Shown in pieces: positions 17,533-28,200 of a stretch of 64,000 nt of DNA; positions within the stretch are counted from its first letter, which is position 1; each line of letters opens with the position of its first letter. Location: assembly GCF_029360725.1 (NCBI RefSeq), contig NZ_JARKMY010000002.1:682001-746000 (forward strand), in the 5' to 3' direction. Made by a program: the position numbers and the translations under genes. The notes under the pieces are model-generated. The model had not been told where the DNA came from, searched no databases, and saw only the letters and a list, made by a program, of their open reading frames with translations. Origin of the DNA: Chryseolinea sp. H1M3-3 (GTDB lineage Bacteria > Bacteroidota > Bacteroidia > Cytophagales > Cyclobacteriaceae).

Positions 17533-18975
17533 CTAAAGCGTCCATCCTTCACGGTATTGATCTCTCACAAATTGATTTGCTTCATCAAAGTTTGTGATCT
17601 TCATATTTTTTGCATCCCACAATAATTTCTTTCTTCCAGGATAACCTTTTCCTTCAGGGCCGCGCATTGAGTAGCTACGAATCGCTAGATTACCCATTAA
17701 GACGGCTTCGGTAAATGGCCCTGCGTATTCAAAAGGAGAACTAACCTCCATTTTTCCATACCCTTTAAGGCAAGCGTCCACCCATTGGGTATAATGCCCA
17801 GCCTCGCCTCCTATAACACGAGGGATCGTGGGGGTTGGAAGTGTTACCTCTTTCATTCGGGTGGATGGGATTAAGGTTGGCATGATCGAATAATTACCCA
17901 TCAGCTTTCCTTTGGTTCCTTCGAATATGTACCCATTTCCTCCTTCACCCATGCGTTCTTCAGGAAGCAATTCTTCTGGTCTTTCCGGAAGTAATCCACC
18001 ATCCATCCAGGTGAATTTGATATTGCCTTTACCGTCTTTGCGTGGAAATTTCAAATGAATAATGGAAGAGGCCGGGCAGCTATCCTGATAGTTTGCTTCT
18101 TTGAAGAAATCCGCCCAGGCTGTTGTTGAACTGCACTCAACTTCTGTAGGATAGTCGATAGGCAGAATTCGGAAAGCAGCATCCATGATATGGCAAGCCA
18201 TGTCGCCTAAGGCACCCGTTCCAAAAGGCCACCATCCTCTCCAATTAAAGGGAAGGTATGCAGGGTTGTAGTCGATGTATTTTGCAGGACCCAGCCATAG
18301 ATTCCAATCAACTTCAGGGGGCACAGGATGTGTCCCTGTGGGTGTTGGGACCCCTTGCGGCCAAACAGGTCTGTTCGTCCATGTTGTTACTTTGGTAACA
18401 TCACCAATCAAGCCTGCGTCGATCATTTCTTTTGCTACGCGCACGTAATCTGCAGAAGCATATTGATTCCCCATTTGGGTTACCACTTTGTATTTCTTAG
18501 CTGCTTCTGTAAGCATGCGTGCTTCATAGATTGAATGAGTAAGCGGTTTTTGCACATACACATGTTTGTTGCGTTGCATGGCAGCCATTGCTACAACGGC
18601 ATGGGTATGGTCGGGGGTTGACACCGAAACGGCATCAATTCCTTTACCTTCCTTATCAAGCATTACGCGAAAGTCTTTGTAATACTTTGCCTGTGGAAAA
18701 TTTGTCTTTGATTTGACAGCCATCCGATCATCCACATCACAGAGAAAAGCAATTTTAGCTTTTGGATTTTGGGCGAATCCTGTGAGATCACTTTCGCCTT
18801 TTCCGCCAACGCCTACACCGGCTATGTATAACGTATCGCTAGGAGGAACGAAACCCTTCCCGCCTAATACAAACCGTGGGAGAATCGTAAATCCCGCTGC
18901 TGCCAGTCCTGCATTCTGAATGAATTTTCTTCGGGAAATTACTGCCGTTTTATTATTCTTTTCTTTTCGTGCCAT
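17533..18975 (-). CDS. Tat-exported Gfo/Idh/MocA oxidoreductase (copy 2)
   Basis: A 480-residue NAD(P)-dependent sugar oxidoreductase. The N-terminus carries a twin-arginine signal, SRRKFIQNAGLAAAGF, so it folds with cofactor and is exported. The Rossmann domain follows with GVGVGGKGESDL and FLCDVDD, then VSTPDHTHAVVAMAAM. The family EKP motif reads QKP (VYVQKPLTHSIYEA). The C-terminal domain has GALGDMACHIMDAAF. It is closely similar to the next gene upstream (36 bp away), evidently a tandem duplication. Context with a GMC flavoprotein suggests oxidation or epimerisation of 3-keto sugars. Confidence 0.9.
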   Translation of the reverse strand: MARKEKNNKTAVISRRKFIQNAGLAAAGFTILPRFVLGGKGFVPPSDTLYIAGVGVGGKGESDLTGFAQNPKAKIAFLCDVDDRMAVKSKTNFPQAKYYKDFRVMLDKEGKGIDAVSVSTPDHTHAVVAMAAMQRNKHVYVQKPLTHSIYEARMLTEAAKKYKVVTQMGNQYASADYVRVAKEMIDAGLIGDVTKVTTWTNRPVWPQGVPTPTGTHPVPPEVDWNLWLGPAKYIDYNPAYLPFNWRGWWPFGTGALGDMACHIMDAAFRILPIDYPTEVECSSTTAWADFFKEANYQDSCPASSIIHLKFPRKDGKGNIKFTWMDGGLLPERPEELLPEERMGEGGNGYIFEGTKGKLMGNYSIMPTLIPSTRMKEVTLPTPTIPRVIGGEAGHYTQWVDACLKGYGKMEVSSPFEYAGPFTEAVLMGNLAIRSYSMRGPEGKGYPGRKKLLWDAKNMKITNFDEANQFVRDQYREGWTL

Positions 18976-19011
18976 ACGATTTAATTTTTTCGATCCAACC
19001 CGTTTTTACTT

Positions 19012-20472
19012 TTAAACTAGTTTCCATCCACTTCTGTATTCGCGTTTCACGAATTGATTCGCATCATCGAAATTGGTAATCTTCATGTTTGCCCCATCCC
19101 ATAAGAGTTTAATATTTCTTCCAGGATAGTCAAATTCGGTAGGCTTATCTTTTTTCGGTTTACGAATATCATGACTTCGAATGGCAAGATTTCCCATTAA
19201 AATCGTTTCAGTCAACGGGCCGGCTATTTCAAAAGGTGAACTGACTTCCATTTTACCGTATCCTGCCTGGCAGGCTTCAACCCACTGAGCATAATGTCCG
19301 TTCGCACCGTCTGGCACACGCTTAATACTTTGTGGTACTTTTACCTCCTGTGTTTTAGAAGTTGGCAACAGACTTGGGTACATCCCATACGTACCACACA
19401 TCATCTTACCTTTTGTACCTATGAAAATTACGCCATTGCCGCCATCACCCATCACTTCATTTGCTCCCAATTCATCGGGCCGCTCCGGCTGAATTCCACC
19501 GTCCATCCAATGCATTTTAACAGGAGATTTTCCATCCCGTGCAGGGAAGGTCAATATGATGTGAGAGGAAGGAGGGCAGCTTTCGGGAAAGTAGCCGCGT
19601 TTAAATTCATCTACATACACACTACCTACACTAGCCGTCACTTCTGTTGGATAATTCAATCCCAGCACACGAAAGGGAGGTTCAACAATGTGGCACGCCA
19701 TGTCGCCGAGGGCACCGGTTCCATAGTCCCACCATCCACGCCAGTTGAACGGAACAATCTTTTCCACGTATTCTTTATTTGGCGCTGTACCTAACCATAA
19801 ATCCCAATCCAATTCTTTTGGTACTGGCGCAGCCTTGTCTGGCCATGCAATTCCCTGTGGCCAAACGGGTCTGTTGGTCCAGCAGTATACCGTGTGGACA
19901 TCGCCGATAGTGCCAGCGTTGTACCACTCGCGAAGTTGGCGTACGCCATCGCCCGAAGCCCCTTGATTTCCCATTTGGGTAACGACCTTATATTTTTTTG
20001 CAGCTTCGGTGAGCATCCGCGCCTCATAGATATCATGTGTCAACGGTTTTTGCACGTACACATGTTTTCCAAGTTGCATGGCAGCCATGGCTTGGACGGC
20101 GTGGTTATGGTCGGGCGTCGACACAGAAACTGCATCAATGTGTTTATGCTCTTTATCAAGCATGATCCTGAAATCTTTGTAGTATTTTGCCTTTGGATAA
20201 GCAGCAACCGATTTTGCAGCGCGGCGGTCATCAACATCACACAGGTATGCTACTTCAGCCTTGCCGCTTTTCGCAAAACTTGAAAGGTCACTTTCACCTT
20301 TTCCACCTACCCCAATGCCTGCTACGTATAGCATGTCACTCGGTGGCCGGTGGCCAATGCCTCCTAAGACAAAGCGTGGTACTATTGTAAACGCCGAAGC
20401 GGTTAGTCCGGCTGTACGAATGAATTTCCTTCTGGATATAGAGCCTGAACTCGATTTTTTTTTCTTTTCCAT
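19012..20472 (-). CDS. Tat-exported Gfo/Idh/MocA oxidoreductase (copy 1)
   Basis: A 486-residue paralogue of the downstream gene. Twin-arginine signal SRRKFIRTAGLTASAF, Rossmann motif GIGVGGKGESDL, FLCDVDD-like strand (YLCDVDDRRAAK), QKP in place of EKP (VYVQKPLTHDIYEA), and GALGDMACHIVEPPF. Like its paralogue it is probably periplasmic with a tightly bound NADP, as in glucose-fructose oxidoreductase. The substrate is unknown. The terminator at 20571-20611 lies between this gene and the dehydrogenase subunit gene, so the Gfo/Idh pair may have its own promoter in 20473-20570. Confidence 0.9.
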   Translation of the reverse strand: MEKKKKSSSGSISRRKFIRTAGLTASAFTIVPRFVLGGIGHRPPSDMLYVAGIGVGGKGESDLSSFAKSGKAEVAYLCDVDDRRAAKSVAAYPKAKYYKDFRIMLDKEHKHIDAVSVSTPDHNHAVQAMAAMQLGKHVYVQKPLTHDIYEARMLTEAAKKYKVVTQMGNQGASGDGVRQLREWYNAGTIGDVHTVYCWTNRPVWPQGIAWPDKAAPVPKELDWDLWLGTAPNKEYVEKIVPFNWRGWWDYGTGALGDMACHIVEPPFRVLGLNYPTEVTASVGSVYVDEFKRGYFPESCPPSSHIILTFPARDGKSPVKMHWMDGGIQPERPDELGANEVMGDGGNGVIFIGTKGKMMCGTYGMYPSLLPTSKTQEVKVPQSIKRVPDGANGHYAQWVEACQAGYGKMEVSSPFEIAGPLTETILMGNLAIRSHDIRKPKKDKPTEFDYPGRNIKLLWDGANMKITNFDDANQFVKREYRSGWKLV

Positions 20473-20570
20473 TCTGATTCAATTATCTGGTTGTGAGTTA
20501 TTCGTTTTTATTCTATCGCATGTTGATTATGGGAAGCAAACGTGGCGGTATTCGGGCAAGATGCGAGGCT

Positions 20571-20611
20571 AAAAAAAATGTTAATCGTTATCCAGTTGAA
20601 TAACGATTAAC
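20571..20611 (-). terminator. Terminator after the small dehydrogenase subunit gene
   Basis: GTTAATCGTTAT (20580-20591) and ATAACGATTAAC (20600-20611) form a perfect 12-bp stem; on the minus strand it is followed by eight T's (20578-20571). It begins 18 bp past the stop of the gene at 20630. Confidence 0.9.
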
Positions 20612-20629
20612 GTTCAATAAAGGCTTCGG

Positions 20630-21286
20630 CTAGCTATCGAACTTTACGCTCTCAGCCAAAGTTCGTTCGTCATATTTCACACCGTATTGCGCCAAGACAT
20701 CTTCGGGTACGCCATCCCACTGGTTGGGACGGTTGCCCACATACCCCAAATCTTTTATACCAATTTCACTGGTGAAAAAGCCACACGCTGTGAGATCGCG
20801 CATGGTGTTAAAAAATGCCACACCCTGTTGTAACTCCGGTTTAGCTTTTTCTGGAAATGCAATATCATCAATGATTTCTATTTGTTGTTGTGAGCTACTG
20901 GATGCAAAGTCAGTATTAAATCGCTTCAAGCTCTGCATATCCAACCACTTAATACCACCGCGAAGAGGAGTTTGATAGCGCGGCTGATCCTTCACGATAA
21001 ATTCAATGAAGGCAGGAACGCCTGCTTCGCTTGCACTTCCTGAAACTTCATCCTTTGGAATAATGATATCGCTGAGGATGGTTATGGTTTTCATTTCATG
21101 CTCATCAAAGAATTTTTCACTTTGAAGCTTTTTCTCTCGGGCAAGTTCTGCTGGTGTACGATCAATCGTAAATGCAACCTCCGGTTCTTTAGCTTCTACC
21201 TTAGGTTTTGTTTCGCACGACTGGAGAAGGGTGGCTGCGCCAACCGAACTTACCGCAAGGGTTTTTAAATATTTTCTTCTGTCCAT
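20630..21286 (-). CDS. Gluconate 2-dehydrogenase subunit 3 family protein
   Basis: A 218-residue small subunit of a membrane-bound sugar dehydrogenase. The N-terminus (MDRRKYLKTLAVSSVGAATLLQSC) has an Arg-Arg motif and a hydrophobic core ending LQSC, so it is either a Tat substrate or a lipoprotein, or both. The mature part has the subunit-3 pattern, KTITILSDIIIPKDEVSGSASEAGVPAFI and ACGFFTSEIGIKDLGYVGN. In FAD-dependent glucose dehydrogenase the small subunit carries the Tat signal and takes the flavin subunit out with it; the GMC partner here starts 31 bp upstream and has no signal of its own. Confidence 0.9.
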   Translation of the reverse strand: MDRRKYLKTLAVSSVGAATLLQSCETKPKVEAKEPEVAFTIDRTPAELAREKKLQSEKFFDEHEMKTITILSDIIIPKDEVSGSASEAGVPAFIEFIVKDQPRYQTPLRGGIKWLDMQSLKRFNTDFASSSSQQQIEIIDDIAFPEKAKPELQQGVAFFNTMRDLTACGFFTSEIGIKDLGYVGNRPNQWDGVPEDVLAQYGVKYDERTLAESVKFDS

Positions 21287-21316
21287 AATTTCAAATTAAA
21301 AGGTTTGAGTTCAGGC

Positions 21317-23059
21317 TTATAGATTTTGTTTTTTTAATTCATCGATAATGTATTCGGACGCTCGCATCGATAAAGCGAGTATCGTCCACGTTGGATTTTT
21401 ATCAGCTTGCGAAACAAACGGGCCACCGTCTACCACAAAAAGATTCTTGCAATCATGGGCCTGATTAAATTTGTTTACAACCGATTTTTTTGGATCATTC
21501 CCCATGCGTGTTGTTCCTACTTCGTGAATAATTCGGCCGGGTGCTTCCAGTCCGTATTGGTTTTCAGGAGTTCCATTATTACCCCAGGTGATAACGCCTC
21601 CCATCTTTGTAATAATTTCAGCAAAGGTTTCCTTCATATGTTTGGCTTGCTGAACTTCATAATCGCTCCACTTGTAATGGAATCTTAAAACCGGTATACC
21701 ATACTTATCAACCGTGCTTGGATCAATTTCGCAGTAATTGTCTTCTCTGGCTACCGCTTCGCCTCGGCCTGACATACCAAAATGAGCACCATAGAAATAG
21801 CGGTAGTCATCTTTTAAGGAAGCGCCATATCCTCCGGCATCTTTTACTTTGCCATCACGTCCAGGGTATTTGCCATTTGTACCTTGCATACCAAAACCAA
21901 AACCATATCCTGGCATCCCCATACCACCATAATACTCGATATGATAACCTCTAGGAAAGTTTAATTTCTTGTTGTCAAGCCACCACGGTGTGTATACATG
22001 CATACCACCGACACCATCTTCGTTATATCTTTTCCTTCCTATCAGTTTAGGAAGAATTCCGCCCATATCCGTACCGGTAGAATCATGAAGATATTTACCT
22101 ACAACACCACTAGCATTGGCTAGTCCGTTTGGATTCTGTGATGATTTTGAATTCAGCAGCAATCGCGCCGATTCACAAGCACTGGCGGCCAATATCACAA
22201 CTTTTGCGTTCACAGTGTATTCCTGGAGGTCGTCTTTGTTGACGAAAGAAACACCGGTTGCTTTGCCATCACTATTGGTAAGCACTTCTCGAACCATTGC
22301 GTTTGGAATAATATCTACATTACCTGTAGCGATCGCTGGTTTAACCAAAACAGAAGATGAAGAAAAATCTGCGTGTACAGTACAGCCCCTATTGCATTGA
22401 GAACAGTAGAAACACACACCTCTTTCTTTATTAACTGGCTTGGTAAGTATGGATAAGCGCGAAGGTATAACCGGGATGTTTAGGGCAGTGCCCGCGTCTT
22501 TAATAAAGAGCTCGTGCAAGCGTGGTTTCGGAGGTGGAAGAAAAATTCCATCAGGCTCGTTCGGCATATTTTCTTTGGATCCGAATACACCTATCAATTG
22601 ATCCACTTTATCATAAAAAGGGGCCACATCTTCATATGCGATTGGCCAATCATCTCCTAATCCGTCTACGCTTTTGTGTTTGAAATCCTTTGGGCCAAAA
22701 CGTAACGAAATTCTACCCCAGTGATTGGTCCGACCGCCAACCATCCTCGAGCGAAACCAATCGAACTTGGTTCCATCTTTTCGGGTATAAGGTTCGCCTT
22801 CTAGTTCCCACCCGCCATAGGCGGCGTCGAAATCGCCGAAGTGCCTATAAGGAGTGCTCGCACCTCGGCGAGGAGATTCCCATGGCCACTTTAATTGAGT
22901 TACATTTTTTGCAGGGTCGTAGAGCGGACCTGCTTCCAGCAGCACTACTTTTATTCCAGCGTTCGCCAGTACATAAGCAGCCATTCCTCCACCTGCACCA
23001 GAACCTACAATACAAACATCATAAGCTTTGGCAGTTTTTTTAATTTGAAAATCGGGCAT
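21317..23059 (-). CDS. GMC family flavoprotein dehydrogenase, large subunit
   Basis: A 580-residue sugar or alcohol dehydrogenase catalytic subunit. The FAD-binding motif is [16 protein letters not shown] with LLEAG (residues 16-44). A Cys group, C216-x2-C219-x2-C222-x3-C226, resembles the iron-sulfur site of FAD-dependent glucose dehydrogenases. The active-site region near the C-terminus has HEVGTTRMG and [12 protein letters not shown]. No signal peptide, consistent with export by the small-subunit partner. No cytochrome c subunit is encoded nearby, so the electron acceptor is elsewhere. With the two Gfo/Idh genes it suggests periplasmic oxidation of a sugar or glycoside, possibly at C3. Confidence 0.9.
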   Translation of the reverse strand: MPDFQIKKTAKAYDVCIVGSGAGGGMAAYVLANAGIKVVLLEAGPLYDPAKNVTQLKWPWESPRRGASTPYRHFGDFDAAYGGWELEGEPYTRKDGTKFDWFRSRMVGGRTNHWGRISLRFGPKDFKHKSVDGLGDDWPIAYEDVAPFYDKVDQLIGVFGSKENMPNEPDGIFLPPPKPRLHELFIKDAGTALNIPVIPSRLSILTKPVNKERGVCFYCSQCNRGCTVHADFSSSSVLVKPAIATGNVDIIPNAMVREVLTNSDGKATGVSFVNKDDLQEYTVNAKVVILAASACESARLLLNSKSSQNPNGLANASGVVGKYLHDSTGTDMGGILPKLIGRKRYNEDGVGGMHVYTPWWLDNKKLNFPRGYHIEYYGGMGMPGYGFGFGMQGTNGKYPGRDGKVKDAGGYGASLKDDYRYFYGAHFGMSGRGEAVAREDNYCEIDPSTVDKYGIPVLRFHYKWSDYEVQQAKHMKETFAEIITKMGGVITWGNNGTPENQYGLEAPGRIIHEVGTTRMGNDPKKSVVNKFNQAHDCKNLFVVDGGPFVSQADKNPTWTILALSMRASEYIIDELKKQNL

Positions 23060-23253
23060 AGAGTTTTATAAGTTTGACTAAAGTAATTGTTTTCTTTTTA
23101 GATGATAGCGCTGTTTACGCAAACATTTTAAAAAATTATGCGTGCGTTGGCACATTCCGGATGAATGACAAAAAAATCTTGTTTAAGAGGCGCCCGGGCA
23201 GAGTTAATCACAAACACGATGTTGGCATGCAATTCAAAATGAATTTTTATTTC

Positions 23254-23481
23254 TTAAGGAGACTTTTTCTTGGGCACAGGATCATAACCGTGCGTTCCCC
23301 AGGGGTGGCAGCGTGATATTCTTTTCGCACCCAGCCAAATACCTTTAATTACACCCCATTCCAAAATCGCTTCAATAGTATATTGAGAGCATGTAGGAGT
23401 GTGCCTGCAGTTTGCCCCAATCAGCGGGGAAAGTGTGAGCTGATATAAACGTATGGGGAGTATAAAAATTTTTCTTATCAA
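23254..23481 (-). CDS. yidD: Membrane protein insertion efficiency factor YidD
   Basis: A 75-residue protein that helps YidC-dependent insertion of membrane proteins. The family motif is complete: [33 protein letters not shown], then [20 protein letters not shown]. The start codon is TTG at 23481; no in-frame ATG precedes the conserved N-terminus. It starts 11 bp after the cysS stop, so it is probably co-transcribed with cysS rather than with the usual rnpA-yidC. Confidence 0.95.
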   Translation of the reverse strand: MIRKIFILPIRLYQLTLSPLIGANCRHTPTCSQYTIEAILEWGVIKGIWLGAKRISRCHPWGTHGYDPVPKKKSP

Positions 23482-23492
23482 GAGGTCATTTT

Positions 23493-24998
23493 TTACTCAA
23501 TAGTATAGCTCATTTCTCCTTTTTTTCCATCCATCAATTGCACGCCCATTGCTTTTAAATCGTCGCGAATTTTATCTGAGAGCTTATAGTTTTTGTCTTC
23601 TCTGGCCTTTTTACGCAAGTCTATCAGCACCTGAATCACACCACTAAGCAATTCCTGGTTATGCTCTTCTTCGGATTTTAGGCCTAACACAGCTTCCATA
23701 AATGTAATGTATCCTTCTTTGAATCCCTCGAAAGTATTACTACCGACATCGCTCAATGATGTGTTACCCGATTTGAAATCATAAATACGGGCGGACATTT
23801 CAAATAACACCGCCAGAGTTTTGGCTGTATTAAAATCGTCGCACATATTTTTGTAGAGTTCATCAACAAGCTTAAGCAGTGCGTCATCCAAGGCAGTATG
23901 TTTTATCGACCCACCAGGATGAACGAGCTTTTTAATTAGCACTAAGGCATTTGAAAGTTTTCTAAAACCTTTTTCTGCAGCTTGTAGTGCTTCATTCGAA
24001 AAATCCAATGTACTGGAATAATGCGATTGAAGCATGAAAAATCTAACGGTCATGGGCCCGTAACCTTTGTCAAGTAACGAGTGCGTACCGCTAAATAATT
24101 CTCTGGGAAGAAATGAATTGCCAAGAGATTTACTCATTTTCTGACCGTTCACAGTAAGCATATTGGAATGGATCCAATACTTTACGGGTGGTTTGCCAGT
24201 TGCTCCCACGGATTGTGCTATTTCACATTCGTGATGGGGGAACTTCAAATCGATGCCACCGCCATGAATATCAAAAGTTTCACCAAGGTATTTGGTACTC
24301 ATCACCGTACATTCGATATGCCACCCTGGAAATCCTATGCTCCAGGGTGAAGGCCAACGCATAATATGAGAAGGTGAGGCTTTTTTCCAAAGTGCAAAAT
24401 CTACTTTATTCTTTTTCTCATCCTGGCTGTCGAGCTTGCGCCCGCTTTCCATCAACTCTTCCACTACACGCCCGGAAAGAACGCCATAATTATGGTGTTC
24501 ATTGTATTTTAGAACATCGAAATAGACAGAACCATTAACCACATAGGCCAAGCCTTGATCGATTAACTTTTTTGTGATTTCGATTTGTTCTACAATGTGC
24601 CCGGTGGCCGAGGGCTCAATGCTCGGGGGAAGGAGATTAAATTGCCGGAGTACCTCGTGAAAATCATCTGTATAGTGTTTCACAACCTCCATGGGCTCAA
24701 GTTTTTCAAGTCGAGCTTTTTTTGCAATCTTATCTTCACCCTCATCACCGTCATTTTCAAGGTGTCCAACGTCCGTAATATTTCTTACATACCGGACTTT
24801 ATAACCCAAATGAAGTAAGAATCTAAAGACAACATCGAACGAAAGAAAGGTGCGAACGTTTCCAAGATGAACGTCACTGTATACAGTAGGTCCACAAACA
24901 TACATTCCAACGTGGCCTGCATTAACGGGGGTAAACAGTTCCTTTTTACCGCTGAGGGAATTTGTCAGGTGAAGGGGGTATTTTTCGTAATGATTCAT
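23493..24998 (-). CDS. cysS: Cysteinyl-tRNA synthetase
   Basis: Charges tRNA-Cys. The 501-residue class I enzyme has the HIGH-like motif VHLGNVRTF near residue 41 with the zinc Cys of [14 protein letters not shown], the zinc ligands in [10 protein letters not shown] and HHECEIAQS, and KMSKS in [11 protein letters not shown]. The DALR-type helical domain and anticodon end ([26 protein letters not shown]) are complete. Confidence 0.97.
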   Translation of the reverse strand: MNHYEKYPLHLTNSLSGKKELFTPVNAGHVGMYVCGPTVYSDVHLGNVRTFLSFDVVFRFLLHLGYKVRYVRNITDVGHLENDGDEGEDKIAKKARLEKLEPMEVVKHYTDDFHEVLRQFNLLPPSIEPSATGHIVEQIEITKKLIDQGLAYVVNGSVYFDVLKYNEHHNYGVLSGRVVEELMESGRKLDSQDEKKNKVDFALWKKASPSHIMRWPSPWSIGFPGWHIECTVMSTKYLGETFDIHGGGIDLKFPHHECEIAQSVGATGKPPVKYWIHSNMLTVNGQKMSKSLGNSFLPRELFSGTHSLLDKGYGPMTVRFFMLQSHYSSTLDFSNEALQAAEKGFRKLSNALVLIKKLVHPGGSIKHTALDDALLKLVDELYKNMCDDFNTAKTLAVLFEMSARIYDFKSGNTSLSDVGSNTFEGFKEGYITFMEAVLGLKSEEEHNQELLSGVIQVLIDLRKKAREDKNYKLSDKIRDDLKAMGVQLMDGKKGEMSYTIE

Positions 24999-25056
24999 TT
25001 TTAAAAAGCTGCCAAATTAACATAATATTGCGGAATTTGAGCATTTTTAGTTGCAA

Positions 25057-25088
25057 TTGGGCCGCCCCAGATAAGTAAACTAAATTTG
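25057..25088 (+). promoter_or_regulatory. Candidate promoter of the susCD locus
   Basis: TTGG at 25057-25060 and TAAATTTG at 25081-25088, 20 bp apart, fit the Bacteroidota -33/-7 promoter (TTG, TAnnTTTG). This would leave a leader of about 150 nt. That leader holds two small hairpins, TCCTAAAA/TTTTAGGA near 25120-25140 and GCCCAA/TTGGGT near 25190-25207. Confidence 0.5.
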
Positions 25089-25241
25089 CAGAAAACGTTT
25101 GCGGTGACGATTCCTAAAAAAAAATCTCGATTTTAGGATAGCTTCAAATAGAATTCCACTACATTCGAACACACATACCTTCTAAAAAAGCCCAAGTTTT
25201 ATTGGGTATGTACTATAAACCAAATTATTTAACCCAAACTT

Positions 25242-28200
25242 ATGACTATGAAAGAACTCTACAAGAGGTTGAGTTTATCATTAGCGCTGTTGCTAATGCT
25301 TTCATCAGCAGTACTAGCCCAAGAAAGAGTGGTGACGGGTACTGTTAAAGATGAAAATGGAGAATCGATGCCAGGTGTGAACATCCTGGTGAAAGGCACT
25401 GCATCAGGTACGGCCTCGGATGCAGACGGAAAGTTTAGTATCTCCGTTCCGGGAGATGACGCCGTATTAGTATTCACTTTTATTGGTTATACAACCAAAG
25501 AAGTATCCGTTGGCAGTAGAACAAACATTGAAGAAAGTTTAGCACCAGATGCAGTTTCTTTGGATGAAGTCGTAGTAACAGGATATGGTGTTGATAAACG
25601 CCGTGAGTTAACTGGATCGGTTTCCACCGTGAAGGCGAAGGACTTAACTGTTGTGCCTACCGGTAACGTTGAACAAATGTTACAGGGCCGTGTTCCAGGG
25701 GTTACCGTTATTACAAATGGACAGCCGGGAACTGCCAGCCAGATTCGCGTGCGTGGATTTGGAGCGTTTACTGGTAATAATCCGCTTTACATCGTTGATG
25801 GAGTACCCACAGACGACATTAGCTTTCTTAATCCTGATGACATAGAAACCACAACAGTTTTGAAGGATGCGGCTGCCGCTTCAATTTATGGAGCCAGAGC
25901 GGCTGCTGGTGTGATCGTTTACACAACAAAAAGAGGCAAGAAGGATCAAAAATTAAATATTACCTATGACGGTATGTTTGGTTTTACAGACCCTGGAAAC
26001 GGTCAGCCTATGATGAACCCTACCGATTTTGCTGAATGGACATGGCAGGCTCAACGCAATACCGCCACGCAAAACGGAAAAGATCCACTTCAACAAATCA
26101 TCGACTTTAAACATCCTCAGTTTGGAATTGGCGCTAATCCAGTCATTCCAGATTATTTATCAGTTGGGGGTACTCCAGGTGTAAGTGGTAACGTTGATTT
26201 GGCAGCTGAAAGATTGAAATATAATGTTGACCCACGGAATGGTTCGGCATACCAGGTTATTGCTGCTAATAAGGAAGGAACCGACTGGTACAAAGAAGTA
26301 ACCCGTACAGCTCCAATTATTAGACAGACGCTTGGTTTTTCAGGCGCAGGTGAAAATAGCCGTTTCTATATCGGTTTAAGTGGTCAGGATCAGAAAGGTA
26401 TTCTTCTAAATAATAGCTTTAAGCGCTACGCACTCAGGGTAAATTCTGAATTTGATGTTTTAAAGAATTTGAGAATAGGTGAAAGCATTCAAGTTACCTA
26501 CAGGTCTGTTGTAGGACAGGGTGGAGCTGGAAATGGACAAGGCGTAGCTGCGGATGAAAATGATATCCTGCAAGCTTTCCGGATGCCATCCATTATTCCG
26601 GTTCGTGATGTGTTCGGTGGTTATGCGGGTACTGCTGCAAAGGGTTTTAACAACCCCAGAAACCCAGTTGCTAACAGAGAGGGCCAAGAAAACAATGGTG
26701 CCTTTCAAACAGCAGCCTTCGGAAATGTCTATTTAGAGTGGGATCCTATTCCTGACTTGACACTTCGTACAAGCATCGGAGGAAATTATGGAAGCGCTTT
26801 CCAAAAAGGATATACACGCTGGCAATATGAAAACTCTGAAAATAATTCAGCTTTTGGATTCAACCAGTCACAGCAGTATTATTTCGCATGGGTATTTACC
26901 AATACGGCAACATACAAGAAGACTTTTGGCAAACATTCAGCTGAAATTTTAATTGGCCAAGAAGCACTAAATAATGGAAAGGGTTGGAATATGAGCCAAT
27001 CCGGTTTGAATCCATTTTCTTGGGATCCTGACTACGTTAACATGTCTAATCTGGATTCAAGAAACCCGCCAAACAGCGATCAGTTCTTAGGTGTTAACTT
27101 CTCGTCATTATTTGGTCAGGTGAAGTATACATTCAATGAGAAATATATTATTAGTGGTGTGATACGCCGCGACGGATCATCAAGATTTGGTGCTAACAAC
27201 CGTTATGGTGTATTTCCTGCTGTGTCAGTTGCATGGAGAATTTCATCCGAAAACTTTATGCAAAACCTGCCATTCGTTACCGACCTGAAGATTCGTGGCG
27301 GTTACGGCGAAATGGGTAACTCAAACAATGTTGACCCTTCCAACCAATACTTTTTGTACGGCGGAAGTGTGGCGCAGTCTTCATATGACATCAGCGGAAG
27401 TAACAGTAAAGCTACTACAGGTTTCTACCGTACACGTATCGGAAACAAAGATGCTAAGTGGGAAACCAGTGTTACAAAAAACATTGGTATCGATGGTCAG
27501 TTCTTTGATGGAAAATTGGATTTGATAGTAGACTTCTGGAGAAAGGAAACTGAAGATTTGCTAATACAAGTGCCAGTTACTGCAACTGCTGGATATAGGG
27601 CTACCGTTCCGTCTGTTAACATTGGTACAATGTTAAATGAGGGGATCGATCTGATGTTGGGAACAAAAGGTAATTTCACTCAAGATTTGAAATATGAATT
27701 TGAATTAAATGGTAGCTGGTTGAGAAACGAAATCACAAGTTTGGCCCCTGGTCTTACTTATCTGACTTCTGTAAATCCTGGATTTAGAGGAATTAACCCA
27801 ATCAGAAATCAACTTAACCACTCTATTTCTGCATTCTATGGTTACAAAGTGCTTGGTTTATTCCAAACTGTTGAAGAAGTGAATGCTGCTCCCGAACAAT
27901 CAGGAAAAGGGTTAGGGAGGTTCAGATATGAGGACCTCAACGGAGATAATATAATCAATGACCAAGATCGAACTTATCTTGGAAGCCCGGTACCTAAATT
28001 TACCGGAGGTTTCAAATTCATTCTTCGTTACAAAGGATTTGACTTAGAAGGATACTTATACACTTCGTTAGGGAACAAGATTTTCAACGTATCGAAATGG
28101 TTTACTGATTTCTACCCTTCTTTCCAAGGTGCAGCTATCAGCGAGCGTGTGAAAGGATCGTGGACACCTGAAAATAGAGGCGCTTCAATTCCTATCTTCG

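Noticed and set aside
19294-20283. Several plus-strand frames of 70-166 codons
   Set aside because: All lie antisense to the Gfo/Idh gene with intact motifs.
23254-23481. ATG-initiated start for yidD
   Set aside because: The ATG just upstream is out of frame and stops after three codons; TTG at 23481 is the only start giving the family N-terminus.
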